Assembly (NCBI RefSeq): GCF_014201195.1
Contig: NZ_JACHDS010000002.1
Coordinates: 1 to 32,880, forward strand
Length of the DNA: 32,880 nucleotides
Direction: 5' to 3'
Source: Nocardiopsis mwathae
GTDB taxonomy: Bacteria > Actinomycetota > Actinomycetes > Streptosporangiales > Streptosporangiaceae
The translations under genes were made by a program, and so were the position numbers. Positions 24,634 to 32,189 of this stretch are shown piece after piece; position 1 is the stretch's first letter; each line of letters opens with the position of its first letter. The notes beneath the pieces are model-generated. The model searched no databases and was not told where the DNA came from. It was given only the letters and a program-made list of their open reading frames with translations.

Positions 24634-25322
24634 TAGAAGATCTCCGTCAAGCGGCCGATGGGGCTGACGGTGTGGAACCGGTCGTGGTTCGCGGGCAGTT
24701 CGTCCTGTTCCAGCGTCCAGGTCATCGGATGGGGGACGAATACCGCGCCCATGCCGGCCTTGAGCGCCGGCAGGATGTCGGACTTCGGGGAGTTGCCGAT
24801 CATCCAGGTGGCGGCGCGGTCCAGTCCTTCGGCCGCGGCGAAGTCGTCGTAGGCCCGCCGGTCCTTCTCCGGCACGATCCCGATCCCGGCGAACAGCGGT
24901 GCCAGGCCCGACTCCTCGATCTTGCGGCGCTGCATCCCCTCGTGGCCCTTGGTGAGCAGGAACAGCCGGTGGCGGCCGACCAGGGCGTGCAGGGTCTCCT
25001 CGACACCGGCGATGAGCTCCAGTCGGCGGTCCGTGATGATCTCGCGGAAGGACCGCAGGACCTCGCGGTCGGCGTCGGTCACCGGGGCCTCGGGCCGAAG
25101 CCGCTCCAGGCACTCCACCAGGCTCTGTTCGAAGACGGCGGCCCCGTAGCCGTGGGCGGCGGAGTTGTCGCGTTCGATGTCGTCCAGGATCCGGCGCACC
25201 TCGTCCGGGGACAGCGTGGGATGATCGAGGTAGTCGACGAATGCGTCCGTCGCCCGCACGAAGAAGAGCGTCTCCTCCCACAAGGTGTCATCAGCGTCGA
25301 AGATCAGGTCGCAGGGTCCCAT
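24633..25322 (-). CDS. HAD-family hydrolase (phosphatase, YjjG-like)
   Basis: A 229-residue haloacid dehalogenase-type phosphatase. Motif I is DADDT (Asp9 nucleophile, Asp11 acid/base), motif II is LLTKGH (Thr), the motif III Lys is in VPEKD, and motif IV is IGNSPKSDILPA. A helical C1-type cap lies between about residues 17 and 90. It belongs to the group that includes nucleotide and sugar-phosphate phosphatases; the substrate is not decided. The ATG at 25322 is preferred over the longer open frame because motif I then lies 9 residues in, as is usual. It is divergent from the PTS genes with a 231-base shared upstream region, so a sugar-phosphate substrate is possible but only a guess. Confidence 0.88.
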   Translation of the reverse strand: MGPCDLIFDADDTLWEETLFFVRATDAFVDYLDHPTLSPDEVRRILDDIERDNSAAHGYGAAVFEQSLVECLERLRPEAPVTDADREVLRSFREIITDRRLELIAGVEETLHALVGRHRLFLLTKGHEGMQRRKIEESGLAPLFAGIGIVPEKDRRAYDDFAAAEGLDRAATWMIGNSPKSDILPALKAGMGAVFVPHPMTWTLEQDELPANHDRFHTVSPIGRLTEIF

Positions 25323-25464
25323 GTTCCGCCTTCCGTCCGTCACGCGCCGGCCCGACGACAACGCCGCCCCGCGTGCAGCGGGCGGCGCCGAATGGCACGA
25401 CGCTATCGGCCGCGCCGCGGAGAATCCGGACGAACCCGACCACGACATAGGAGAGTGGCTTACG

Positions 25465-25492
25465 TTACATTCGGGCGTCCGCGGCATAGCGT
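25465..25492 (+). promoter_or_regulatory. Promoter of the PTS EIIA/EIIB genes
   Basis: A TTACAT -35 (25465-25470) and TAGCGT -10 (25487-25492) are 16 bases apart. The -10 fits the actinobacterial TANNNT form. The predicted start near 25499 leaves a leader of about 55 bases. Confidence 0.42.
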
Positions 25493-25553
25493 TGAACCGG
25501 GACCCCCTGCCGCGCGCACGCGCCGTACCGGGACTCGTCATCAGGAGGTGTCC

Positions 25554-26018
25554 ATGACGGAACCGCCGCTCTCCCGGCTGCTGCCGGTCGAGGCCATCAT
25601 GACCACGGTCCACGTCGCCGACTGGCGGGGCGCCATCCGCACGTCGGGCGAGCTCCTCGTGGCCACCGGCGTCACCACCGAGGACTACGTACGCCAGATG
25701 CTGGAGGCCGTCGACGAGTACGGCCCCTACATCGTCATCACCCCCGGCCTGGCGCTGGCCCACGCCCGCCCCTCCCCCGCGGTCCTGCGCACCGGCCTGT
25801 CCTGGGCCGGGCTCGCCTCCCCGGTGAAGTTCGGCCACCCCCAGAACGACCCCGTCCACCTGGTCATCGGTCTCGCGGCCGTCGACCACGACGCACACTC
25901 CTCGGCGCTGTCCCGGCTCGCACGGATCCTCGCCGACCGCGACCGGCAGGAGAAGCTGCGCGGCTCCGAGCGGCCCGAGCAGGTGCACGCCCTCATCGCC
26001 GAGTACGAGGAGTCCTGA
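25554..26018 (+). CDS. PTS EIIA component, ascorbate/mannitol-fructose type
   Basis: A 154-residue EIIA domain protein of the phosphotransferase system. The phosphorylated His is His70 in GLALAHARPS, and the second active-site region FGHPQNDPVHLVIGLAAVDHDAH follows at 93-115. It receives phosphate from HPr and passes it to EIIB. The ATG at 25554 has GGAGG 6 bases upstream; the open frame extends far upstream, but that part is antisense to the HAD gene. EIIB starts 19 bases after its stop. No EIIC membrane transporter gene is adjacent, and the next gene is convergent. Confidence 0.88.
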   Translation: MTEPPLSRLLPVEAIMTTVHVADWRGAIRTSGELLVATGVTTEDYVRQMLEAVDEYGPYIVITPGLALAHARPSPAVLRTGLSWAGLASPVKFGHPQNDPVHLVIGLAAVDHDAHSSALSRLARILADRDRQEKLRGSERPEQVHALIAEYEES

Positions 26019-26037
26019 GAGAGGAGTCCCGGAGAAG

Positions 26038-26313
26038 ATGAAGATCCTCGCCGTGTGCGGTATGGGGATCGGCACCAGCGTGATCCTCACCGGCAACATC
26101 GAAAAGGCAGCGCACGACCTGGGCCTGGACGCCGAGATCGAGGTCGCCGACATCTGGACGGCACGGGGTGCGGCGGCAGGCGCCGACGTGGTCATGACGT
26201 CGGGCGAGCTCGCCGCCGAGCTGGGCGACGTCGGGGTCCCCGTGGCCGTGATCGACGACTTCCTCGACGGCGACGAGGTCCGCGCCCGCCTCGCGACCGC
26301 GGTCGGCCGCTGA
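26038..26313 (+). CDS. PTS EIIB component, ascorbate (UlaB/SgaB-like) type
   Basis: A 91-residue EIIB with the phosphocysteine loop AVCGMGIGTS (Cys7) directly after the first beta strand, and the Rossmann-like pattern of the lactose/ascorbate EIIB fold (ADVVMTSGELAAEL, VPVAVIDDFLDGDEV). GGAG lies just upstream. Together with the EIIA it can form a phosphorelay from HPr. The transporter EIIC that normally completes the set (UlaA-like) is missing here, so the pair either serves a distant EIIC or has a regulatory use. Confidence 0.88.
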   Translation: MKILAVCGMGIGTSVILTGNIEKAAHDLGLDAEIEVADIWTARGAAAGADVVMTSGELAAELGDVGVPVAVIDDFLDGDEVRARLATAVGR

Positions 26314-26317
26314 CGCC

Positions 26318-26341
26318 CGCCTCGCCGGGACCGCCGAGGCG
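26318..26341. terminator. Hairpin between EIIB and the convergent DUF418 gene
   Basis: A perfect 7-base stem, CGCCTCG (26318-26324) with CGAGGCG (26335-26341), has a 10-base loop and lies in the 41-base gap between the convergent stops. It could end transcription both ways. There is no U-run, as is common in high-GC actinomycetes. Confidence 0.45.
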
Positions 26342-26354
26342 AGGGGGTGTCGTG

Positions 26355-27557
26355 TCAGCGGTAGACGCGGCCGCGCAGCAGTGCCTCGGCCGGCCCCCGC
26401 TTCCCGGCGTGTTCGTAGGAGACCGCGATGCCGACCGTCAGCAGCCAGGTGCCGACGGCGAACAGTGCGAGCCCGGCGCTGTCCAGCCGCGCTCCCAGGC
26501 CGAAACCCCACGCCGACAGCAGCGGGGCGAAGACCACCGACTGCGCCAGGTAGCAGGTCAGTGAGCGCTTGCCGGTGGCGGCGAGTGCGTTGGTGACCAG
26601 GCCGCGCCGGTGCTTCAGCCGGTGGGCGAGCAGGCCGAACAGGGCCGCGAACGCCAGTCCGCCACCGAGCCCGGTGACCCGGTGCAGGACGAACATCCAC
26701 ATCTCCGCCGAGGGACCCGCACCGATCACCCCCGCGGCGGCCAGTGCGGCGGGCAGCCCGCCGAGCAGGGACACGGCGAAGCCCACCCCGGCCACCGTGC
26801 GCAGGGTCCGCCGGTGGCGCGCGGGGTCCTCCAGCAGCCGGTGCCGGGCGGCGACGACACCGAGCAGCATCGCGGGCAGCACGGCCATCACGAGCCCCTC
26901 CAGCACCCCCATGGGCCACTCTTGAAGCCGCAGCAGCGGCGCGGCCAGCGGATCGGTGGTCGCGGCCGAGGGCAGTGCGGCGGCCGCGGCGATGTCCGCG
27001 CCGTCGTCGACTCCGAGGAACTCCATGAGGCCGACCAGCAGCGCGATCAGCGAGTAGAACAGCGCGCTGACGGCGAGCAGCACCGCTGACCACACGTACA
27101 GGGTGCGTTCGCGGCGGAACAGCAGCAGGCCGGCCACGACCAGTCCGGCCGCGCCGTAGGTGCCGAGGATGTCGCCGCTGAACAGCAGCACCCCGTGGAC
27201 CGCGCCGAAGAGCAGCAGCCACAGGTGGCGGCGGCGCAGGATGAGGGCGGTCCGCGCCGGGTCGGCACCCTGTGTCTCCAGGCGGCGGACGACCTGCACC
27301 ATCCCGTAGCCGAACAGGAAGGCGAACAGCGGGTAGGCGCGGCCGTCGACGGCGATCGTCAGGACGAAGTTCACCGCCCGGTCCAGGGCCGTGCCGTCGA
27401 GCGGGTGCCCCATGGCGACACGGCCGTGCCCGAACACGTAGGCGCCGGTGTTGGCCAGGGCGATCAGCAGCAGCATGAGGCCGCGGGCGAGGTCGGGGGC
27501 GAGCACGCGGGCGCCCGAGCGGACGGGGCCGTGCGGGGAGGCGTCGAGGAGGGTCAT
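26355..27557 (-). CDS. DUF418-family membrane protein
   Basis: A 400-residue polytopic membrane protein with about nine to ten hydrophobic segments. It opens with the family signature RVLAPDLARGLMLLLIALANT and has DGRAYPLFAFLFGYGMVQV, FGAVHGVLLFSGDILGTYG and, at the C-terminus, the DUF418 block LAATGKRSLTCYLAQSVVF. The function is not established for the family; it is related to acyltransferase-like membrane proteins. The ATG at 27557 is used because the signature must be included; there is no Shine-Dalgarno, but TAAATC ends 8 bases before it, so a leaderless mRNA is possible. A second protein with related features lies at the right edge of the window. Confidence 0.82.
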   Translation of the reverse strand: MTLLDASPHGPVRSGARVLAPDLARGLMLLLIALANTGAYVFGHGRVAMGHPLDGTALDRAVNFVLTIAVDGRAYPLFAFLFGYGMVQVVRRLETQGADPARTALILRRRHLWLLLFGAVHGVLLFSGDILGTYGAAGLVVAGLLLFRRERTLYVWSAVLLAVSALFYSLIALLVGLMEFLGVDDGADIAAAAALPSAATTDPLAAPLLRLQEWPMGVLEGLVMAVLPAMLLGVVAARHRLLEDPARHRRTLRTVAGVGFAVSLLGGLPAALAAAGVIGAGPSAEMWMFVLHRVTGLGGGLAFAALFGLLAHRLKHRRGLVTNALAATGKRSLTCYLAQSVVFAPLLSAWGFGLGARLDSAGLALFAVGTWLLTVGIAVSYEHAGKRGPAEALLRGRVYR

Positions 27558-27902
27558 GGTGGAAGGATTTACCGCCGCTTACTTCTACTTTGCTTTCGCC
27601 GAACACACGTGGGGCGGGGAATCCACCGTCGGTTTACCGCTTGCGAGCCTCATTCGGCCGCGCGTACCCGTCCGCCGAATTTCGGCGAAAACGCGAGAGG
27701 AATTCCGCCGGTCCGAGGTTACGCACCTCGGGGCGCTCCCGCCATCCCCCTCAAGTCGCGGGCGCGAACACGCGACCGCCGACTTTCGACCACTCGAATA
27801 AGCCAGGGTTTACGTCGATCGGAGGGGGTGTACGGGGGATGATTCACGCGGTCCTACGCTGCTAGTCTCCCGATGTCGCCTGAAGCACCAGGGGAGCTGA
27901 TA
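27558..27902. other. Divergent intergenic region with inverted repeats
   Basis: A 345-base non-coding, relatively AT-rich stretch between the DUF418 gene and the response-regulator gene. It holds a 15-base palindrome CGCCGAATTTCGGCG (27673-27687). TTTCGCCGAA (27594-27603) is an exact inverted copy of TTCGGCGAAA (27681-27690), so a shared regulator could bind both sites. For the regulator gene a weak TGATTC/TAGTCT pair with 17-base spacing (27840-27845, 27863-27868) is the best promoter I see. Confidence 0.45.
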
Positions 27903-28580
27903 ATGCGGGTGCTCATAGTCGAGCCGCAGACGATCGTGCGCGCCAGTATCAGTGCGCTGCTGGCCGAGCTCCCGGGAATCGTCCTGGCCGACGCGACCGG
28001 GGCAGGGACGGACGTCGTCGCCCTCGCCCGGCGCTCCGGCGCCGACGTCGTGCTGATGAACGCCGACGTGGAGGACGCCGACGGATTCGCGCTCACCCGG
28101 GCGCTGCGCTCCGACAGCGGCGGCCGCACCGACGTCGTCCTGCGCCTGTCGACGACGCGCGTCCACGAGGTGCAGTACGCGCTCGACGCCGGTGCCTCCG
28201 GCATCCTCACCCGTGACAGCTGCCCCGATGTCATGGCCGACGCGCTCGACTGTGTCGCCAAGGGCCGGATCTTCCTGGAGAGCGACACGATCCGCCACCT
28301 GGTGACGGCGGCCGTCGCCGTTCCGCCCCGGGCCCGGATTTCGGAGGACCCCTGCCTCTCCCCGTTGACCGACCGGGAACTGCAGATTCTGCGCCTGGTC
28401 GCCCGTGCTCTGAACAACCGGCAGATCGCCGCGCACCTGATGATCAGCGAGGGGACGGTCAAGGCCCATCTCAGCCGGGTGCTGGGAAAACTGCGCCTCA
28501 CCTCGCGCACCCAGGCGGTCGTATTCGCCTATGACTGCGGTCTGGTCACCCCGCACCCGCGCAGCCGTGAGTCGGCCTGA
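27903..28580 (+). CDS. LuxR-type atypical response regulator (degenerate receiver)
   Basis: A 225-residue NarL/LuxR-like regulator: receiver fold at 1-120 and a clear C-terminal LuxR helix-turn-helix at about 163-218 (LTDRELQILRLVARALNNRQ, then SEGTVKAHLSRVLGKL). The receiver lacks key residues. The phospho-acceptor position reads LMNADVEDADG, with Asn53 where Asp is expected; the acidic pair is EP (7-8) instead of DD/ED; and the conserved Lys is Arg104 (ILTRDS). It therefore should not be controlled by ordinary aspartyl phosphorylation, and no histidine kinase gene is adjacent. The ATG at 27903 has GGGGAG about 7 bases upstream; an in-frame ATG at 27873 is less likely. Its targets are unknown. 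Confidence 0.87.
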   Translation: MRVLIVEPQTIVRASISALLAELPGIVLADATGAGTDVVALARRSGADVVLMNADVEDADGFALTRALRSDSGGRTDVVLRLSTTRVHEVQYALDAGASGILTRDSCPDVMADALDCVAKGRIFLESDTIRHLVTAAVAVPPRARISEDPCLSPLTDRELQILRLVARALNNRQIAAHLMISEGTVKAHLSRVLGKLRLTSRTQAVVFAYDCGLVTPHPRSRESA

Positions 28581-28759
28581 TCCGGCCCGAACCGGCGCGG
28601 AATCGACACGGCGGATCACCCGCGCGGTCGGATCCCCGGAGGAAAAGCGCGGGTCGCGCCGCCGGTGGCCGAATGCGGCCAGGATGGAAACGATCCGGCC
28701 CCCGGCGGGGTGGGCGCTGGTAGGTTCGTCGCCGGATTCACCCGGGGAATTCGCGGGCG

Positions 28760-28788
28760 CCCGGGGGAGGACCGTCCCCTCCCCCGGG
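28760..28788. terminator. Strong hairpin between convergent genes
   Basis: A perfect 11-base GC stem, CCCGGGGGAGG (28760-28770) with CCTCCCCCGGG (28778-28788), has a 7-base loop. It lies 10 bases beyond the exporter stop (28799) and 180 beyond the response-regulator stop, and should terminate the exporter transcript and read-through in the other direction. Confidence 0.65.
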
Positions 28789-28798
28789 TCCCGCCGGG

Positions 28799-30403
28799 TC
28801 ACAGGTGCACGACGGGTTCGGCCGCGCCGTCGGCGGATTCGGGGTCCCGCTCCGGCTTGGGGCCCATGAACCAGGCCAGCACGGCTGCCGCGGCCATCAC
28901 GGCGGCGGCGATCCCGAACGACAGGTGCATACCGTCCAGGAACGCCAGGTTGCTGGCGGCGGTGATGGCGTCGGCCACCTCGGCCTCCGCCCCGTTCGGG
29001 ACGACCGCCCCGCCCTGGGAGACGGCGCTCTGCATCCCGGCCACCTCGTCCGGCCCCGGTGTCGGCAGCCCCTCGTCGGCGAAGTGCCCCGGCAGCGTCC
29101 GGGAGACCGTCATCGCCAGCGCCGCCCCCAGGACGGCGGTGCCCAGCGAGCCGCCGAGCTGCATCGCGGCCTGCTGCATACCGGAGGCGACCCCGGCCAG
29201 CGAAACCGGCGCACTCGACATGATCGCGGCCGTCGCCCCGGTCATGACGAAACTCAGGCCGACGCCGAGCAGGATGAACGCGACCGACGTGTAGACCCAG
29301 CCGATGTCCGGGGTGAGCCGGGCCAGCATCACCATGCCGACGGTCGAGGCGACCAGGCCGCCGATGGTCGGCAACCGCGCGCCCACGCGGTCGACCAGCC
29401 GCCCGGCGGGTGTCCCCCAGATCGCCATCATCGCCGTCAGCGGCAGCAGCTGCAGCCCGGTCTCCATCGGGCTCAACCCGCTGACACCCTGCAGGTAGAA
29501 GGTGATGAAGAACAGCGAGCCCATCAGCGCGAGGGCCATCAGGATCATCAGCACCGTGCCGATCGAGATCGGCAGCGAGCGGAAGATACCCATCGGCAGC
29601 AGCGGGTCGGCGACCCTGCGCTCCCACAGCACGAACGCGACGCCGAAGACCAGCGCGGCACCGAGCGCGGCCAGCGTCATCGGGTTCCCCCAGCCGTTGG
29701 CCGGCGCCTCGACCAGCGCCCACACCAGGGCGAAGATCGCGACGCTGAGCAGCACGATGCCCGACAGGTCGAACCGGGAACCGGTGTCGGTGGCACGGTT
29801 CGGGCCGACGAGCCACACGGTCAGGCCGATGGCCACCAGGGCGACCGGCACGTTGATCAGGAAGACCGAGTGCCAGCCGAAGGCCGTCACCAGCACGCCG
29901 CCCAGGATCGGCCCGGCGGCGGTCGCGCCGCCGAGCAGACTGGCGAACACGCCGAACGCGCGGCCGAGCATGTGCGGCGGGAAGTTGGAGCGCAGCAGCC
30001 CCATGGCGGCGGGGCCGATGATCGCGCCGCACAGCCCCTGCAGGATGCGGAACGCGATGAGCAGCGCGACGCCCGAGGACATCGCGATCGCGACCGAGGT
30101 GATCGCGAAGCCGATCACGCCGATCACATACATCCGGCGGTGGCCGAAGCGGTCGCCCAGCTTGCCCGCGGTGATCAGGAAGACCGCCAGGCCGAGCAGG
30201 TAGCCGTGGGTGACCCACTGCAGCTCGGCGAGCGAGGCCCCCAGGTCGCGGGCGATGGCCGGGTTGGCGACGGCGACGATCGTGCCGTCGAGGGCCACCA
30301 TCATCACGCCGAAGGCCGAGGCCAGCAGCGTCCCCCAGGGCCCGGCGCGCAGCCCTCGCGCGCGCGGCGGCGGCTTGTCCACGTCCGTTGCGGTAGCGGT
30401 CAT
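28799..30403 (-). CDS. MFS drug exporter, DHA2 (EmrB/QacA, 14-helix) family
   Basis: A 534-residue proton-driven multidrug efflux protein with about 14 membrane helices. The first helix carries the DHA2 motif MMVALDGTIVAVANPAI, motif A is GKLGDRFGHRRMYVIG, and the antiporter motif C is in GATAAGPILGGVLV followed by WHSVFLINVPVAL. The C-terminal tail is acidic and cytoplasmic. The ATG at 30403 has GGGGAG about 9 bases upstream; the open frame reaches 30496, but that would cross its own promoter. It is divergent from a TetR gene with overlapping promoters and a direct-repeat operator, the usual efflux-pump/repressor arrangement. The drug substrate is unknown. Confidence 0.9.
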   Translation of the reverse strand: MTATATDVDKPPPRARGLRAGPWGTLLASAFGVMMVALDGTIVAVANPAIARDLGASLAELQWVTHGYLLGLAVFLITAGKLGDRFGHRRMYVIGVIGFAITSVAIAMSSGVALLIAFRILQGLCGAIIGPAAMGLLRSNFPPHMLGRAFGVFASLLGGATAAGPILGGVLVTAFGWHSVFLINVPVALVAIGLTVWLVGPNRATDTGSRFDLSGIVLLSVAIFALVWALVEAPANGWGNPMTLAALGAALVFGVAFVLWERRVADPLLPMGIFRSLPISIGTVLMILMALALMGSLFFITFYLQGVSGLSPMETGLQLLPLTAMMAIWGTPAGRLVDRVGARLPTIGGLVASTVGMVMLARLTPDIGWVYTSVAFILLGVGLSFVMTGATAAIMSSAPVSLAGVASGMQQAAMQLGGSLGTAVLGAALAMTVSRTLPGHFADEGLPTPGPDEVAGMQSAVSQGGAVVPNGAEAEVADAITAASNLAFLDGMHLSFGIAAAVMAAAAVLAWFMGPKPERDPESADGAAEPVVHL

Positions 30404-30474
30404 GTCGTCGTCTCCCCGTTTCCCCTGTGATCGGCGCGCTCCGCGCGCCCTCGGCCCCCGGCCGGCACCGGCCC

Positions 30475-30503
30475 AGATTATGGCAGTCACTGACAAGTGG
30501 CAA
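30475..30503 (-). promoter_or_regulatory. Promoter of the MFS exporter gene
   Basis: Read on the minus strand, TTGCCA (-35, 30498-30503) and TAATCT (-10, 30475-30480) are separated by exactly 17 bases. The leader to the ATG at 30403 is about 65 bases. The direct repeat at 30482-30511 covers the -35 and spacer, so bound repressor would block RNA polymerase. Confidence 0.55.
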
Positions 30504-30511
30504 TCGCTGAC
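30482..30511. promoter_or_regulatory. Tandem operator for the TetR regulator
   Basis: Two 13-base direct repeats, GGCAGTCACTGAC (30482-30494) and GGCAATCGCTGAC (30499-30511), match at 11 of 13 positions with a 17-base period. The first contains the small palindrome GTCACTGAC. They lie over both divergent promoters and are the obvious binding site for the TetR protein encoded at 30569. Confidence 0.6.
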
Positions 30512-30517
30512 TTATTT
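30490..30517 (+). promoter_or_regulatory. Promoter of the TetR regulator gene
   Basis: CTGACA (-35, 30490-30495) and TTATTT (-10, 30512-30517) are 16 bases apart, interleaved with the exporter promoter on the other strand. The second operator repeat fills the spacer, implying autorepression. Confidence 0.45.
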
Positions 30518-30568
30518 TTCCGGACGCCGGGTATCCTCCCTCACGCAGGGACGACGGCACACACCGCG

Positions 30569-31267
30569 ATGGGGGTGGTCACGATCACAGCAGCCGACGA
30601 CACCCACGGCCTCGGGCTGCGCGAGCGCAAGAAGGCCCGCACCCGCGAAGCTCTCATCGAGGCCGCTCTGCGGCTCTACAGCGAGCAGGGCTTCGCGTCG
30701 ACCACCACCGAGGAGATCGCGACCGCGGCCGACGTGTCCCAGCGCACGCTGTTCCGCTACTTCCCGTGCAAGGAGGAGGTCCTCCTCGCCCTCCAGGACG
30801 AGATCGAGGAGACCTTCCGGACCAAGCTGGCCGCCCGCCCGGAGTCGGATCCCCCCTTCGATGCCCTGGTCAACGCCTTCGCCGACACCTGGCGCGAACT
30901 CGACGACCACGCCCTGGTCGCCCACCGGACCCTGATCCGGCTCTGCAACGACTCACCCCAGCTGCTCGCCGCCTACCTGCGGCGCTCCAGCGAGCACCAG
31001 GAGCGGGCCGTCGTCCTGCTCGCCCGGCGCCACGGGCTGGACCCCGGCACCGATCTGCGGCCCCGGCTGACCCTCGCGGCCTTCAGCGCGGCCATGCACA
31101 CCGGCATCAGGAGCTGGTGCCACGCGCCCGAGACGGCCACCGCCGACGACCTCTACGCGCGGGTCCTCGCGTGCCTGAAGGGCATCGTGCCGGCCCTCAC
31201 CGAGGACTGGCACGCCGCACCCCCGCAGGGATCGCCGCCGCGACCGCAGCGGGGACACGGTCGCTGA
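30569..31267 (+). CDS. TetR-family transcriptional repressor
   Basis: A 232-residue TetR regulator. The N-terminal helix-turn-helix is at about 20-70 (RERKKARTREALIEAALRLY, then TTEEIATAADVSQRTLFRYF). The C-terminal ligand-binding helical domain runs to about 205 and contains the segment LAAFSAAMHTGIRSWCHAPE. The last 20 residues are Pro/Arg-rich. The ATG at 30569 or the GTG two codons later is likely; the open frame back to 30497 would start inside the operator. It is divergent from the DHA2 exporter and most likely represses it and itself until a pump substrate binds. Confidence 0.88.
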   Translation: MGVVTITAADDTHGLGLRERKKARTREALIEAALRLYSEQGFASTTTEEIATAADVSQRTLFRYFPCKEEVLLALQDEIEETFRTKLAARPESDPPFDALVNAFADTWRELDDHALVAHRTLIRLCNDSPQLLAAYLRRSSEHQERAVVLLARRHGLDPGTDLRPRLTLAAFSAAMHTGIRSWCHAPETATADDLYARVLACLKGIVPALTEDWHAAPPQGSPPRPQRGHGR

Positions 31268-31375
31268 ACCGCGCTCCCACTCGACGACAGGAGCAGATCC
31301 TGTCATCCGATCCCTCGGTGCCGCCACTGTTTTTCTCCGCCGGATCCCCCTCGATCCCGCCCGGCTCCGCGGGGC

Positions 31376-31404
31376 GTGACGCCGAGCACCACGGGGCGTA
31401 GCGT
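31376..31404 (+). promoter_or_regulatory. Promoter of the enoyl-CoA hydratase-like gene (leaderless)
   Basis: GTGACG (-35, 31376-31381) and TAGCGT (-10, 31399-31404) are exactly 17 bases apart. The -10 has the TANNNT form and ends 7 bases before the ATG at 31412, so the transcript should begin at the start codon itself. The lack of any Shine-Dalgarno agrees with this. Confidence 0.55.
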
Positions 31405-31411
31405 CGACGTC

Positions 31412-32182
31412 ATGAGACACGACCACGTCCTCGTCGAGCGGGACGGCGCCTATGCCACCATCACGATGGACCGGCCGCAGCGCCGCAACGCGCTCTCGCT
31501 CGCGCACATGCGGGAGCTCACCGCCGCGTTCGAGGAGATCGCCGCGACCGACACGCGCGGCGTCACCCTGGCCGCCACCGGCCCGGTGTTCTGCGCCGGA
31601 CACGACTTCGCCGAGGTCGCCGGGGCCGACCACGCCCAGGCCCGGGAGCTGCTGCGCACCTGCGTCCGCCTCATGCAGACCGTCCAGTCCGTCCCCCAGG
31701 TCGTCATCGCCCGGGTCCACGGGCTGGCCACCGCCGCCGGCTGCCAACTCGTGGCCACCTGCGATCTGGCCGTCGCCGCGCACGGCGCCGGATTCGCCGC
31801 CCCGGGCGGCAAAGGCGGCTGGTTCTGCCACACGCCGATGGTGGCGATCTCCCGCAACGTCGGCCGCAAGCGCGCCATGGAGATGGCGCTGACCGGCGAC
31901 ACCGTGGACGCCGCGACGGCGGCCGAGTGGGGCCTGGTGAACCAGGCCGTGCCCGATGGTGAACTCCACAAGGCCACCCGGGACCTGCTCGAACGCGCCA
32001 CCCGCGGCGGGCCGCGCAGCACCGCCCTGGGTAAGCAGGCGATGTACGCCCAGTTCGACCGGCCCGAAGCCGACGCCTACACCTACGCGGTGGAGGTGAT
32101 GGCGGCCGGCAGCCAGACACCCGAAGCGCGCGAGGGCATCGCCGCGTTCCTGGAGAAGCGCCCGCCCCGGTGGCCGGCCTGA
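31412..32182 (+). CDS. Enoyl-CoA hydratase/isomerase family protein, ECHDC3-like
   Basis: A 256-residue crotonase-fold protein. The CoA/oxyanion segments are FCAGHDFAEV and ARVHGLATAAGCQLVATCDL. In place of the catalytic Glu region of true hydratases it has FAAPGGKGGWFCHTPMVAIS, close to the form seen in ECHDC3-type proteins, followed by KRAMEMALTGDTVDAATAAE. The two hydratase Glu residues therefore seem to be missing, so ordinary hydratase activity is doubtful. The ATG at 31412 is favoured because a promoter -10 lies 7 bases upstream; a GTG at 31376 falls in the -35 element. It is convergent with the right-edge membrane protein gene, with a 7-base gap. Confidence 0.85.
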   Translation: MRHDHVLVERDGAYATITMDRPQRRNALSLAHMRELTAAFEEIAATDTRGVTLAATGPVFCAGHDFAEVAGADHAQARELLRTCVRLMQTVQSVPQVVIARVHGLATAAGCQLVATCDLAVAAHGAGFAAPGGKGGWFCHTPMVAISRNVGRKRAMEMALTGDTVDAATAAEWGLVNQAVPDGELHKATRDLLERATRGGPRSTALGKQAMYAQFDRPEADAYTYAVEVMAAGSQTPEAREGIAAFLEKRPPRWPA

Positions 32183-32189
32183 CCTCCGA

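Noticed and set aside
24207-26018. A 603-codon plus-strand frame ending in the EIIA gene
   Set aside because: The first 449 codons are an alternate frame of the 237-residue gene and antisense of the HAD gene. Only the part from the ATG at 25554, with a good Shine-Dalgarno, is real.
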